From Gordonia oryzae (lineage in GTDB: Bacteria; Actinomycetota; Actinomycetes; Mycobacteriales; Mycobacteriaceae), in contig NZ_RKMH01000018.1 of the NCBI RefSeq assembly GCF_003797185.1, positions 1-64,000 of the forward strand: 64,000 nucleotides of DNA, in the 5' to 3' direction. The notes below the pieces were generated by a model that was not told the DNA's origin, did not search any database, and saw nothing but the letters and a program-made list of their open reading frames with translations. This document shows positions 1-10,897 of this stretch, piece by piece. How positions within the stretch are numbered: position 1 is the first letter of the stretch; the number at the start of each line of letters is the position of its first letter. A program made the position numbers and the translations under genes.

Positions 1-337
1 GGCCGAACTCACCCGCGGCGGCGCCTGCCCTGCGTTGCCCTGGCCGTAATCCACCCACAAGAACGTCAGGAGATCCGACTTTTCTTGCGAACTCCAACTG
101 CATCTGAATATGAGCGTTCTCTTTCCGCAAACGCTCCAACTCGGCGCGCTCATCGACATCCAGCGGCCGTTCCTGCTCGCCACCCTCGTCGCGTGCCTTC
201 TTCACCCATTTCCCCAATGTCGTTTCATGAACACCGAGATTCTTGGCGACCGACGCAACCGAATCGCCAGAATCCAACACCAATCGTACCGCCTCGGCTT
301 TATACTCGGCCGTGAACGACCGCCGCGTCGAACCCAT
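1..337 (-). pseudogene. IS3-family transposase OrfA, 5' part only (truncated)
   Basis: Reading leftward from an ATG at 337, the first 87 residues look like OrfA of an IS3-family insertion sequence: an MGSTRRSFTAEYK start, a helix-turn-helix around residues 26-45 (VASVAKNLGVHETTLGKW) and a leucine-zipper segment (ERLRKENAHIQMQLEFARKV). After Val87, near position 77, the usual family tail is missing and the frame runs on with unrelated sequence to the window edge. No OrfB start (integrase region) is visible in the -1 frame either. This suggests the element is broken near position 77; the sequence left of the window would decide. An IS end lies just upstream at 376-400. Confidence 0.75.
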
Positions 338-375
338 CAATCAAATCCCTTCAGTGACTACCGGAACCATCCGGC

Positions 376-400
376 TGTCCACCAAAGCGGGAACGGTTCA
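376..400 (-). repeat. Left terminal end of the IS3-type element
   Basis: On the minus strand this reads TGAACCGTTCCCGCTTTGG and continues GTGGACA. The TGAACCG..TTTGGTGGACA form is typical of IS3-family left ends and sits 39 bp upstream of the OrfA start. The right end is not in the window, so target-site duplication cannot be tested. Bases 401-613 hold no gene I can support. Confidence 0.55.
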
Positions 401-613
401 GACACCAATCAGGTCGCCCGCATGTAGACGACCGCAGCTCGACTGCCTCCAAATAGCTGTCACTGTTCCCAACTGCGCTGTCATCCGACACGGAGCGACG
501 AATTCGAGTGGCATCTGGGCCCTGTCGAGGACTCGGTGCGGGCCGCGGCCCGCTATTGGGTACAGCGTCGAGCCGCCCGACGCGCGGTCACACGCTGACC
601 GGTCGGAACCACC

Positions 614-1811
614 TCACACGGGCAGTGCACCGATGTCGGCATCGGCGGAGACGAAAAGCCGGTAGGTCGCGAGTTCACGAGCCCGGCGTCCACGCCATTC
701 GAGGTAGCGGTCGATCACCGGGGTCCGGCCGAGGACCCGATAGCCGACGGTGCTGCGCCCCACGCCGCACCGAATGCCCGCGGAAGGCGTTGCGGCAGTC
801 TGCGATCCCGCATGTCACGGGGTCCGAGGAATCCTTCGAGCATGCTCAGTAACCGTTCCCGTATATAGCGCGCAGCGAGGTGGGGTGCGTGTCGGTAGTG
901 CAGCTCGGACTGAGCGTCGACCAACGCCCTGGACAACTCACCTCCGACGTCGGTGACCCCGTTCTGGCACAACAGGATCGCATAGCTGAGTTGATGCTGC
1001 TCACGTTCGTGGTCGAACAACCAGTCCTCGTCGACGCCGTTGAGCCAACCCACGTACTTCCACAGGTGCATGATCGCGCGGGACTTTTTCGTCGTCGACG
1101 GGCACACCGAGGGTTCGCACGCCCATCATGAGTGCACCACTGAACAGGTTGAGGGTGGAGCCGAGATCGGTCTGGTTGATCAGCAGCCCCCACTGCGTGG
1201 CATCCCAGCGCCCGTTCTTCTCGAAGGCCTCGTTGACCAGCGCGTGCATCAGCAGGACGTGCATGGTGAGTTTCCACCCGCCGTCGCGGGCCATGCCGCC
1301 GGGCGCGCCCACCGCGTTCGCCCACGTCTGGGTCTCGCCGAGCCGACGCGTCGCGGTACTGCGGACAGCCCGCCGGTCTCGGCGACCAGGTCGACCGGCC
1401 CGCCGAAGCGGTAACCGCCGATCAGGGACAGGGCGAGCAGGACGTCGTTGGCGTTGCGTCCGAACCGCCGGAAGACCTGTGCGCCATAGCCGACGAGTTC
1501 CGGATCGACCCACGACGGCGTGGCCTCGACGCGGGCGAAGAACTCGCGCAACGCGGTGGGGACGCCGTCCTCCAGGGCTCGGTGGACCGGGCCATCGAGA
1601 CACGATCTGGGTGCTCCCGCGGCAGGCGCATCGCCGCGACCAGCGCTGCCGCCGGTTCGTCACGCACCATCAGCCGCCAGCCGAGCAGCGACATCTCCAC
1701 GGCCGTCAGCTCACGCAGGCGCCAATACGCGCGCAACGGCCGCCCGATCAGCCGCCCACGGTCGGGTGACGCCCGGAATCGGCGGGGCGGTCCGAGATCC
1801 TGCGGCACCAC
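614..1811 (-). pseudogene. Decayed DUF2236 / MpaB-type oxygenase
   Basis: The protein can be followed only by changing frame about four times (near 1595, 1355, 1095 and 755). Pieces in order include a segment with RELTAVEMSLLGWRLMVRDE, then REFFARVEATPSWVDPELV, then GETQTWANAVGAPGGMARDG and KLTMHVLLMHALVNEAFEKN, then MHLWKYVGWLNGVDEDWLFD, and a C-terminal STVGYRVLGRTPVIDRYLEW ending at a TGA (614-616). The HxxxxH-containing KLTMHVLLMHALVN segment and the W-rich context fit the DUF2236 family of haem-binding MpaB-like oxygenases. It lies downstream of the CYP51 operon on the same strand. The number of shifts makes a sequencing error unlikely, so I read it as a dead gene. The 5' border with the next pseudogene is approximate. 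Confidence 0.75.
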
Positions 1812-2523
1812 AACGGTAATGCGACGAAACTACGTACTCCGGTGGAGCCGGATCGAGCGCGGCATCTCGGGTGAACTCGTCGAGAATGCCCCGCTCGTGC
1901 AGGCTTTCGATGTGCCGCACGTACTCCGGTCCCGACGACAACCGCGACTTGGTTCCCGGCATCACGACGTTGACGCGCACACCGAGATCGCGCAGATCAC
2001 CGGCCGCGGCGCGCGCAAGAGCGTTCACCACTCCTTTGGCAGCGGGATGTCCACTGCCACCGAAGGTTCCGAGCGATGCGGCCGAGCCGGTCAAAACGAT
2101 CGACCCAGATGCTGCTCGGCGAACACCCGCCCGGCGATCGAGTTGAGGTGGAACGAACTCATCAGGTGGGCGTCGATCTGCTGCCGGAACTGGTCCTCAG
2201 TGATCGTCAGGACCGTCGAGACCGGCGGCTCGGCGATTCCGGCATAGTTGATGGCGATCTCAAGCGCACCGAACCCCGACAGCGCGGCGTCGGCCATCTT
2301 CTCCACGACGCCCGCCTGCCCGGCCGGCCCGCAGACCCCCACCGACTGCCCACCACCGCCGATGATCTCCTCGACGGTCGCGGCGACGGCCTCGTCGTCG
2401 CGACCGTTGATCACCAGTGAGACCCCACGCCCGGCGAGCGCGTATGCCACCGAGATTCCGATGACCCAGAGCGGCACCCGCAAGCACCGCGACCCGGCCA
2501 GCGAGATCGAGCTCGACCGTCAT
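1812..2523 (-). pseudogene. Decayed short-chain dehydrogenase/reductase
   Basis: An SDR starts with ATG at 2523, overlapping the stop of the upstream gene (ATGA), but the frame breaks near 2470 (inside the expected TGxxxGIG dinucleotide loop) and again near 2095. Remaining pieces are AYALAGRGVSLVINGRDDEA, an NYAGI where the family has NNAG, and GTFGGSGHPAAKGVVNALAR. In the last piece the YxxxK catalytic Tyr codon is CAT (His), one base from TAT. Broken frames plus loss of the catalytic Tyr show that the enzyme is not functional. Its place fits a former last-but-one gene of the CYP51 operon. Confidence 0.82.
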
Positions 2524-3833
2524 ACCCCGCTGATGATCGGAGTGATTGGCAGCGCCGTGACCGGGACCGAGCGGCCGCGGTCGGTGAAGCTGAAGTCGGC
2601 GCCCGAACTGAAACGAGTGATCGCCACCTCGCCGCTCTCGGGCTGTTCGTCGTCGCCGAGCGCGAACCGCACGCTGAGCCCGCTACCGGTAGACGTGCTG
2701 TCGGTGGACGTGCTCTCGGTGATCACCCACCTCGGGTCGACGGCCACCCCGATCGCGCGCAGCGGCTCGATATGGTCGTGGGTCAGCAAGGTGATCCATC
2801 CGCCGTCGGTCCGTGCGTCCGACTCACCGGGGATCGTCACCACGACCTCATCTCCCTCGACATCGACCTCGATCCCGCTGTAACTGCGGGGTCCGAGCAC
2901 CGGCTCCAACGCGATCACCTGTGCCAGCGCTGCAGCGTCGGTCCCCAGGCGCAGCACCCGCCGCAGCCGATCCGCCGACAACCCCGCGATGCCGGTGAAC
3001 TGTTTGCCGAAGATCTCACGCGCCTGCTCGTCGGAGTCGGCGTGGCGACGCACACTCGTCCAGAAGCCGAGCGCGAGCAATTGGTGTTGGAGGGCAACCT
3101 CTTCGGCGATTCGCGCCAACGCGGAGTGCGACCACTCCCGGAACTGCAGGTCCGCGACGAGCGGTCCACGATAGTCGACGAATCCGTCGTCGGCGTCCGG
3201 ATCGATCGCCACCAGCTCGATCTGCGCGGCACGTGTGGTGAACATCGTTTCGGCGTCGGCCGGCAACGGGAGTTCGTCACGGTCGGGTTCGATCGTCACC
3301 GTCCACGCGCAGTGCGGATGCCGGTCGGCCGGACGCCGCGGCGGCCGGTGAATCGGCCGGATACGGGCCCGCCGATTGGTGGCGATCGCGGTCGCGTCGA
3401 ATGTCGGGTCCTCGATGTCGTGGCACATCGCGGTGACGTACTCGTCGCCGAGCGGCTCGACATCCATCAGCGCGCCACAGTGATTCAGCACGAACGCGCC
3501 GTGGTGGTGGTCGGTGACCTCGTAGCGGAAGTCCATGAACTGCGGGGGCGCCCCGATGTCGAGTTGCAGGCATTTGAACATGTCCTCGACGCCGTCACCG
3601 TCGATACCCAACGCGGTCCGCATCCGGTGGGTGTAGACGGGGCTGGCGGCCATCCATTCCTCGATGGCCACCTGTGCCATCGTGTCCCGGCCGAAGGCGC
3701 TGATGAGGTGCGCCATCCCGCTGCGATCGATGAGTTGCCCCGACAACAGCAGCTCCGGGATGAGGTCGGCGAGCTGGTCGCCGGACAGATCGGAGTAGAT
3801 GCGGGCTGGAATCTCCTGGGCTGTATCGGTCAT
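2520..3833 (-). CDS. Conserved hypothetical protein of the CYP51 operon
   Basis: This 437-residue soluble protein has no motif that I can assign. Its N-terminal half contains a His-rich stretch (VTDHHHGAFVLNHCGALMDV, residues about 106-125) and CHDIEDPTFDATA; conserved His and Cys of this sort could bind a metal or cofactor, but that is a guess. There is no signal peptide or membrane segment. It ends in an ATGA overlap with the decayed SDR and follows the NTF2-like gene after a 9-base gap, so it is cotranscribed with CYP51 and its ferredoxin. I infer a role with the P450 substrate. Confidence 0.7.
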   Translation of the reverse strand: MTDTAQEIPARIYSDLSGDQLADLIPELLLSGQLIDRSGMAHLISAFGRDTMAQVAIEEWMAASPVYTHRMRTALGIDGDGVEDMFKCLQLDIGAPPQFMDFRYEVTDHHHGAFVLNHCGALMDVEPLGDEYVTAMCHDIEDPTFDATAIATNRRARIRPIHRPPRRPADRHPHCAWTVTIEPDRDELPLPADAETMFTTRAAQIELVAIDPDADDGFVDYRGPLVADLQFREWSHSALARIAEEVALQHQLLALGFWTSVRRHADSDEQAREIFGKQFTGIAGLSADRLRRVLRLGTDAAALAQVIALEPVLGPRSYSGIEVDVEGDEVVVTIPGESDARTDGGWITLLTHDHIEPLRAIGVAVDPRWVITESTSTDSTSTGSGLSVRFALGDDEQPESGEVAITRFSSGADFSFTDRGRSVPVTALPITPIISGV

Positions 3834-3842
3834 GGGCTCAGG

Positions 3843-4385
3843 TCACCAGAAGGGCACCGGCGCCTTGCCGAACGGATACCAGCCCGGCTGATCGCCGGTG
3901 GCCTTCTCGATCCGTTTGAGCATGCCGTCGCTCATCGCATTGTTCTTCAGCATTTCGATGAACAGCGCGGAAACGTTGCCGTAGTCGAAGAAGTCGCGCT
4001 GCCAGGAGAACTGGAAGTTCCCGGCATACTTGAACCAGCTCCCCTGGATGCCGTCGAGCGCATAGTGGGAACCGTCGTCGCGGGTGCCGGAATAGATCTG
4101 CTTCCACAGCCCGATCATCGAACCAGTCTGATCGTCGATCACCCATTCCTGATACGGGTAGGTCCAGCCCTCGAGGCCTTCCATCTCCTGCCCGAGCGCG
4201 ATCTCACGGATCTCCTCGCGCCCGACGGCCATGAAATCCTTGTCGGGGCCGTAGTTCCAGCCGTACGTGGCGTCCTCGGTATAGAACTCCGCCAACGGTT
4301 TCCAGTCGCCGACTTCCTCGGCGTCGATGTTGGCCTGCAGCCAACGCTGCTTCATCTCGTCCAGTTCGGCACGATCGAAGGGCAT
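3843..4385 (-). CDS. NTF2-like (SnoaL-fold) protein, Rv0762c-like
   Basis: The 180-residue protein has the layout of an NTF2/SnoaL-like cone fold: a helix at the N-terminus (RAELDEMKQRWLQANIDAEE), then WKPLAEFYTEDATYGWNYGP and VGREEIREIALGQEMEGLEG. Proteins of this fold act as isomerases, cyclases, hydrolases or binding proteins. The length and its position after the ferredoxin match the small hypothetical next to Rv0763c in M. tuberculosis. A catalytic function cannot be read from sequence alone. The C-terminus is rich in aromatic residues (YPFGKAPVPFW). Confidence 0.75.
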   Translation of the reverse strand: MPFDRAELDEMKQRWLQANIDAEEVGDWKPLAEFYTEDATYGWNYGPDKDFMAVGREEIREIALGQEMEGLEGWTYPYQEWVIDDQTGSMIGLWKQIYSGTRDDGSHYALDGIQGSWFKYAGNFQFSWQRDFFDYGNVSALFIEMLKNNAMSDGMLKRIEKATGDQPGWYPFGKAPVPFW

Positions 4386-4397
4386 ATAAGGTCCTCG

Positions 4398-5955
<1,558 letters not shown>

Positions 5956-5959
<4 letters not shown>

Positions 5960-6759
5960 TGCTCGGATCCTCTCGGGGGGAGTTTGCTCTTGGGGATGGC
6001 GCCTTCGGCCTCCACCTCGACCGCACGCATGTGCGCGCCGCGCGGCATCGCGATCATGGCCGCGACCGCCTGCGCAATGTGTTCCGGGGCAAGGAAATTG
6101 CCGTGCCGAGCCAATCCGTGCGTGATCCAGTCGTTGAGCATGTTCTCGGTGGTCTTCTGGTCGAGATTCATGCCCATGCCGGTGAGGGTCTGGCCCGGGC
6201 GCACCACCCCGGCGCGCACGCCGGTGCCCTCGAGTTCGAGTTGGATGGTCGCGACGAGACCGTCGATGCCGGATTTGGCGGCCACATACGCCGACGACCA
6301 CGGCCGGGGGTGCAGTGCCACATCGGATCCGATGAACACGACGTCCCCGCGCGTCCGCTCGATCATGCCGCCGATGACCGCGCGGTAGAGACGGTAGGCG
6401 CCGGTGAGGTGGATGTTGATCTGATCGGCGAACTCGGCGGGCGAGGTCTCGTACGACAGGCCGACGGCGAGGTCACCGGCACCGGCGACGACGATTTCGA
6501 GATCACCGATCGCGGCCTGCGACTTGGCGACACACTCGAAGACCGACGCCTCGTCGGTGACGTCGAGGGGCACCGCGACGGCGTCCCCGCCCGCGGTGAT
6601 GATCTTGTCGGCGAGCTCTTGGAGACGGTCGACACGGCGCGCGGCCAGGGCCACCGGATGCCCTTGCGCTGCCAGCCATTCGGCGGTGGCCGCGCCGATG
6701 CCGGAGGATGCGCCGGCCACCAGGACCGGGCGTCGTGCGGGATGCGGGAGGAAGGCCAT
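5956..6759 (-). CDS. Short-chain dehydrogenase, Rv0765c-like
   Basis: This 267-residue classical SDR has the cofactor loop GASSGIGAATA (residues 16-26), an Arg-rich segment after beta-2 (LAARRVDRL) suggesting NADP(H), and the catalytic YVAAKSG with a Ser in the expected place (VVFIGSD). The NAG motif is replaced by VAGAGDLA. It sits between CYP123-like and CYP51 genes with one-base (TGATG) and four-base (ATGA) overlaps, so translation is probably coupled. The likely role is oxidation or reduction of a hydroxyl/keto group made by one of the two P450s. Confidence 0.88.
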
Positions 6760-7994
6760 CAGCGCACCGTCACTCGTAGGGGAAGTTTGGCGAAGCCGCG
6801 GACATTCACCGAGTGCACACGCACCGCGTTCTCGATGTCGATGTCAACCGATCGGATCGACCGGGCCACCTCGGTCAGCCCGATATTGGCCTCCAACCTC
6901 GCCAGGTGGGCGCCGAGGCAGAAATGGGTGCCCATGCCGAAGCTCAGCAACGCCTGACCGCAGTCCCGGCCGATCCGGTAGCGGTCGGGGTCATCGAAGA
7001 CGTCCTCGTCGCGATTGGCCGAACCGACCAGCAGCAACACCCGTTGACCGGCGGCGATGGTGTGCTCACCGTAGTCGACGTCGGCGGCGACCCGGCGCAG
7101 CACCATCTGCGTGGAGTTGTCGTAGCGCAGCGTCTCCTCGGTCCAGTCGGGTACCAGGTCGGAGTCGGCGATGACACGCGCCATCTCGTCGGGATTGCGC
7201 CAGGCCCAATACAGGGCATTGGCAAGCAGCTTGGTGGTCGTCTCGTTGCCGGCCACCACCATCAGCACCATGAATCCGACGATCTCATCATCGGATAGCG
7301 CAGTCTTGTCCCCCGACTCGTCGTCGATCTCGGCGGTGAGTAGTGCGGAGACGAGGTCATCGCCGAGATTGGTGCGGCGTTCGGCGATCAACGCCGAATA
7401 GTATTTGTGCAGTTCGATATACGCGTATACCGCCGCTTCGGGGACGTCGAGCACCCCCTCCTCGCGATGCAGCAGCAGATCCGACTGCGTGCGCAGAAAC
7501 GCCCGATCACTCTCGGGCACGCCGAGCAACTCCGACACCACGTCCATCGGGAGCAGCCCGGCGAAGTCGGCGATGTAGTCGAATTCGCCTTTGTCCAGGC
7601 ACCGGCTCCAATATTCGCGGGTCAGGGCGGTGATCCGGCCGGAGAGGTCGTTGACGCGGCGCGGGGTGAAGCCCTTGCTCACCAGTTTGCGGATACGCAT
7701 GTGCTTGGGGTCGTCGAGTGCCAGAAACGACATCGACTTGTGTGCGTCGGGACCGTATGACGCCGGGTCCAGTGACACACCCCAGGCGTTGGACAGGTTC
7801 ACCGAGTCGCGAAACGCACTACGCACGTCGATGTGCCGGGCCAACGCCCAGAAATCCAACTCGGAGTTGTAATACACCGGCGCCTCGCGGCGCAGGCGAG
7901 CATAGGTGGGATAAGGATCCTCATGAAAGCCGTAGGCGTACGGATCGAACGGAATGTGCTCCTGCATCCCGGCCACGGCAACGGTGTCGGTCAT
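6759..7994 (-). CDS. Cytochrome P450, CYP123-like (Rv0766c position)
   Basis: The 411-residue soluble P450 has the I-helix VVAGNETTTKLLANALYW, the ExxR helix EETLRYDNSTQ and the haem loop FGMGTHFCLGAHLARLEA with the Cys ligand. The FDPYAYGFHEDPYPTYARLR start is typical of bacterial class I P450s fed by a ferredoxin. Its place between TetR and the SDR, upstream of CYP51, is that of CYP123 in mycobacteria; the family number is inferred from position and general similarity. It is the first gene of the leftward operon, starting 16 bp after the TetR stop. Confidence 0.87.
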   Translation of the reverse strand: MTDTVAVAGMQEHIPFDPYAYGFHEDPYPTYARLRREAPVYYNSELDFWALARHIDVRSAFRDSVNLSNAWGVSLDPASYGPDAHKSMSFLALDDPKHMRIRKLVSKGFTPRRVNDLSGRITALTREYWSRCLDKGEFDYIADFAGLLPMDVVSELLGVPESDRAFLRTQSDLLLHREEGVLDVPEAAVYAYIELHKYYSALIAERRTNLGDDLVSALLTAEIDDESGDKTALSDDEIVGFMVLMVVAGNETTTKLLANALYWAWRNPDEMARVIADSDLVPDWTEETLRYDNSTQMVLRRVAADVDYGEHTIAAGQRVLLLVGSANRDEDVFDDPDRYRIGRDCGQALLSFGMGTHFCLGAHLARLEANIGLTEVARSIRSVDIDIENAVRVHSVNVRGFAKLPLRVTVR

Positions 7995-8010
7995 CGGGTG
8001 TGCTCCATCA

Positions 8011-8598
8011 TCACGATTGCTTCTCCATCAGCAGGTGGGCGGCGGCGACCAGACGTTCGGAGGTCTGCTCGTAGCTGAGGTGGCCCATCCCGGCGTGCAC
8101 GAGCCCTCCGGCGTACAACATCTCCAGCGCGTCGACAACCGGCCCCGGGTTCTCCGGGTCCACCTCGAGCGCCCTGGCGAGACGTTGGCGGATGAATCCG
8201 CCGATGCGCAGACGCAGGTGTTCGACGTCGGGGTCGGTACCCAACAGCGCGACGGTGACAGCGCCGCCAAGTTGGCCCTCGCCGGCGACCACGAGGGAGA
8301 CATCCCGCAGCACGGCGGCCACCCGGTCGGCCGGATCGAGGGCCGGGTCGGGGTCGGGCACGCCTTCGGCAAGTCGGCGCCAGAACACCTCGGCCACAAG
8401 GTGACTCTTCGACGAGAAGTAAGTGTAGGCGGTGGCGGGCGCGACACCGGCCCGCTTGGCGACCACCCGAACCGTCAACCCGTCGAAGCCCTCGTCGTTG
8501 AGCACGTCGACCGCCGCGTCGGTCAGCCGGGCAACGGTTTCGGCCTGCTGGGCGGAGAGTCGCCGTCGGGTCGATTCCTGAGATACGGGACTGGACAT
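8011..8598 (-). CDS. TetR-family regulator, Rv0767c-like
   Basis: The 195-residue protein begins with a TetR DNA-binding domain: VARLTDAAVDVLNDEGFDGL, then the HTH VVAKRAGVAPATAYTYF (residues about 45-61). The C-terminal two thirds are helical, as for ligand binding. It is transcribed with the P450 cluster on one side and sits back to back with the aldehyde dehydrogenase gene; only 64 bp separate the two starts. That spacer carries a dyad (8632-8647), and a weaker copy overlaps this gene's own start, which suggests control of both operons including itself. Confidence 0.88.
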   Translation of the reverse strand: MSSPVSQESTRRRLSAQQAETVARLTDAAVDVLNDEGFDGLTVRVVAKRAGVAPATAYTYFSSKSHLVAEVFWRRLAEGVPDPDPALDPADRVAAVLRDVSLVVAGEGQLGGAVTVALLGTDPDVEHLRLRIGGFIRQRLARALEVDPENPGPVVDALEMLYAGGLVHAGMGHLSYEQTSERLVAAAHLLMEKQS

Positions 8599-8631
8599 GT
8601 GACCGACGCTACACTAGCTTTGAACTCGAGT

Positions 8632-8647
8632 CCAGACACCTGTCCAG
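8632..8647. promoter_or_regulatory. Operator-like dyad between TetR and aldehyde dehydrogenase
   Basis: The 16-mer CCAGACACCTGTCCAG lies in the divergent promoter. A 14/16 match (CTAGACACGTGTCCAG) occurs on the minus strand at 22802-22817, in front of the LLM oxidoreductase gene. A weaker copy (CTGGACATGTGACC) lies at 8591-8604 across the TetR start codon. An outer repeat GAACTC (8622-8627) / GAGTTC (8651-8656) brackets the site. Binding by the adjacent TetR protein is inferred. Confidence 0.5.
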
Positions 8648-8662
8648 ATGGAGTTCCAGTTC

Positions 8663-10129
8663 ATGTCACTCAGACCCGCATCCGCCTCGGACCTACTCAT
8701 CGACGGCAAGCTGATCCCCGGCGGCGGTGGCACTTTCGATGTCATCAACCCCGCCACCGAGGCCGTGATCGGCACGGCGGCCGACGCCGACGCCGCCGAC
8801 ATGGATGCCGCGATCGCCGCCGCCCGACGCGCCTTCGACGAGACATCGTGGTCGCGCGACCACGCATTCCGCGCGCGATGTCTCCGTCAGTTACGCGACG
8901 CCCTGCTCGCGCACATCGACGAACTCCGTGAGCTCACGGTCGCCGAAGTTGGTTGCCCAGTGTTCCTGACGCACGGGCCGCAGCTGGAAGGACCCATCAA
9001 CGACCTCGGCTACTTCGCAGACCTCGCCGAGAACTATTCGTGGACCACCGATCTCGGCGAGGCCAAGCCGATGGGTCTGAAGAACCATCGCGAGGTGCGC
9101 AGCGAGGCGGCCGGCGTCGTCGGCGCGATCACGCCGTGGAACTTCCCGCACCAGATCAACTTCGCCAAGATCGGGCCGGCACTTGCCGCCGGATGCACGG
9201 TCGTCCTCAAGCCCGCTCCCGACACCCCCTGGTGTGCGGCACTGGTCGGCAAGGTGATCGCCGAGGAAACCGACTTCCCGCCCGGCGTCGTCAACATCGT
9301 CACCTCCAGCGATCACGCCGCCGGCGCCCAACTCGGCAGCGACCCTCGCGTCGACGTCGTCTCCTTCACCGGGTCCACCGTCACGGGTAAGAAGGTGATG
9401 GCCGCTGCCGCGGAATCACTCACCAAGGTCTTCCTCGAACTGGGCGGGAAGTCGGCGTTCATCGTCCTCGACGACGCCGATCTCGCGGCCGCGTGCTCGA
9501 TGGCCGCGTTCGCCGTGGTCACCCACGCCGGGCAGGGATGCGCCATCACCACCCGACTGCTCGTCCCGCGCGAGCGACTCGACGAGGCGATCTCCGCCAC
9601 TCGCGACAGCCTCGCCGGGCTCGCGGCGGGCGACCCGACCGACCCCGGAACCCTCTGCGGGCCCTTGATCTCTGCTCGCCAACGTCAGCGTGTGGAGTCC
9701 TACATCGCACTCGCACGCGCGGAGGGCGGCACCATCGAGATCGGCGGCGGACGACCCACCGATAAACCCACCGGATTCTTCGTCGAACCCACGTTGATCT
9801 CCGGAGTCGACAACTCATCCCGGGTCGCCCAGGAAGAGATCTTCGGGCCGGTGTTGGTGATCCTCCCCCACGACGGCGACGACGACGCCGTCCGCATCGC
9901 CAACGATTCTCCGTACGGCCTCTCCGGAGCGGTGTGGGGTACCGACGAGGATCGGATCGACAAGGTCGTCAACGGCGTTCGCACCGGAACCATGTCCGTC
10001 AACGGCGGCATCTGGTACGCCGCCGACGTGCCCTTCGGCGGGTACAAAGCATCGGGTATCGGCCGCGAGATGGGCGTCGCCGGCTTCGAGGAATACCTGC
10101 AGACCAAGGCCGTCGCCCGACCCGCCTGA
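8663..10129 (+). CDS. NAD(P)-dependent aldehyde dehydrogenase, Rv0768 (AldA)-like
   Basis: The 488-residue enzyme has the aldehyde dehydrogenase fold with GVVGAITPWNFPHQINFAKI (cofactor entrance), FTGSTVTGKK, the general base region LELGGKSAFIVL and the catalytic Cys in HAGQGCAITTR. I chose the ATG at 8663 because GGAG lies 9 bases upstream; another ATG at 8648 lacks a ribosome binding site. It heads a four-gene rightward operon that is divergent from the P450 cluster, so it may oxidise an aldehyde released by that pathway. Confidence 0.9.
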   Translation: MSLRPASASDLLIDGKLIPGGGGTFDVINPATEAVIGTAADADAADMDAAIAAARRAFDETSWSRDHAFRARCLRQLRDALLAHIDELRELTVAEVGCPVFLTHGPQLEGPINDLGYFADLAENYSWTTDLGEAKPMGLKNHREVRSEAAGVVGAITPWNFPHQINFAKIGPALAAGCTVVLKPAPDTPWCAALVGKVIAEETDFPPGVVNIVTSSDHAAGAQLGSDPRVDVVSFTGSTVTGKKVMAAAAESLTKVFLELGGKSAFIVLDDADLAAACSMAAFAVVTHAGQGCAITTRLLVPRERLDEAISATRDSLAGLAAGDPTDPGTLCGPLISARQRQRVESYIALARAEGGTIEIGGGRPTDKPTGFFVEPTLISGVDNSSRVAQEEIFGPVLVILPHDGDDDAVRIANDSPYGLSGAVWGTDEDRIDKVVNGVRTGTMSVNGGIWYAADVPFGGYKASGIGREMGVAGFEEYLQTKAVARPA

Positions 10130-10159
10130 TCCATCACCCAACGAAAAGAGCAGCAGCAC

Positions 10160-10897
10160 ATGACGTCTTCACGATTCACCGACAAAACCGTCATCGTCAC
10201 CGGCGCCGCCGGCGGCATCGGCGAGGCCTACGCCCGAGCACTGGCCGGCGAGGGCGCCAATGTGGTCGTCGCCGATCTCAACGACGAGGCCGGCGAGAAG
10301 GTCGCCGCCGACATCGGCGGACGCTACGTCCACACCGACGTCTCCGATCCCGACTCGGCCGCGGCACTCGCGCAGGCCACCGTCGACGCGTACGGCCGGA
10401 TCGACGGTCTGGTCAACAACGCGGCGATCTACGGCGGGATGAAACTGGACTTCTTGATCACCGTCCCGTGGGACTACTACAAGAAGTTCATGAGCGTGAA
10501 CCTCGACGGCGCGCTCAACGTCACCCGTGCGGTGTACTCGCACATGACCGGCGGGGGCGCGATCGTGAATCAATCCTCCACCGCGGCATGGTTGTACAGC
10601 GGCTTCTACGGTCTAGCGAAGGTGGGCGTCAACGGGCTCACCCAACAGTTGGCCACCGAGCTCGGCGGTCAGAACATCCGGGTCAACGCGATTGCCCCCG
10701 GCCCCATCGACACCGAGGCGACGCGCAACACCACACCGAAGGAGATGGTCGATGACATCGTGAACCGCTTACCGCTCAAACGCTTCGGCACGCCCGAGGA
10801 TCTGGTGGGCATGTGCCTGTTCCTGTTGTCCGACGAGGCCGGCTGGATCACCGGCCAGATCTTCAATGTCGACGGCGGGCAGGTGATCCGGTCGTGA
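10160..10897 (+). CDS. Short-chain dehydrogenase, Rv0769-like
   Basis: This 245-residue classical SDR shows TGAAGGIGEAYA (residues 14-25), VVADLN with the acidic Asp at the end of beta-2 that favours NAD, VNNAAIYG, a catalytic Ser (NQSSTAAW) and YGLAK (YxxxK). It follows the aldehyde dehydrogenase by 30 bp and ends in a GTGA overlap with the next gene. Its order in the operon matches the aldA-SDR-dehydrogenase-CMD order of mycobacteria. A function in oxidising a sterol- or terpenoid-like alcohol is an inference from context. Confidence 0.9.
   Translation: MTSSRFTDKTVIVTGAAGGIGEAYARALAGEGANVVVADLNDEAGEKVAADIGGRYVHTDVSDPDSAAALAQATVDAYGRIDGLVNNAAIYGGMKLDFLITVPWDYYKKFMSVNLDGALNVTRAVYSHMTGGGAIVNQSSTAAWLYSGFYGLAKVGVNGLTQQLATELGGQNIRVNAIAPGPIDTEATRNTTPKEMVDDIVNRLPLKRFGTPEDLVGMCLFLLSDEAGWITGQIFNVDGGQVIRS

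Noticed and set aside
614-1811. Latex-clearing protein (Lcp)
   Set aside because: It belongs to the same DUF2236 superfamily, but the surviving motifs do not show Lcp-specific features and the gene is broken.
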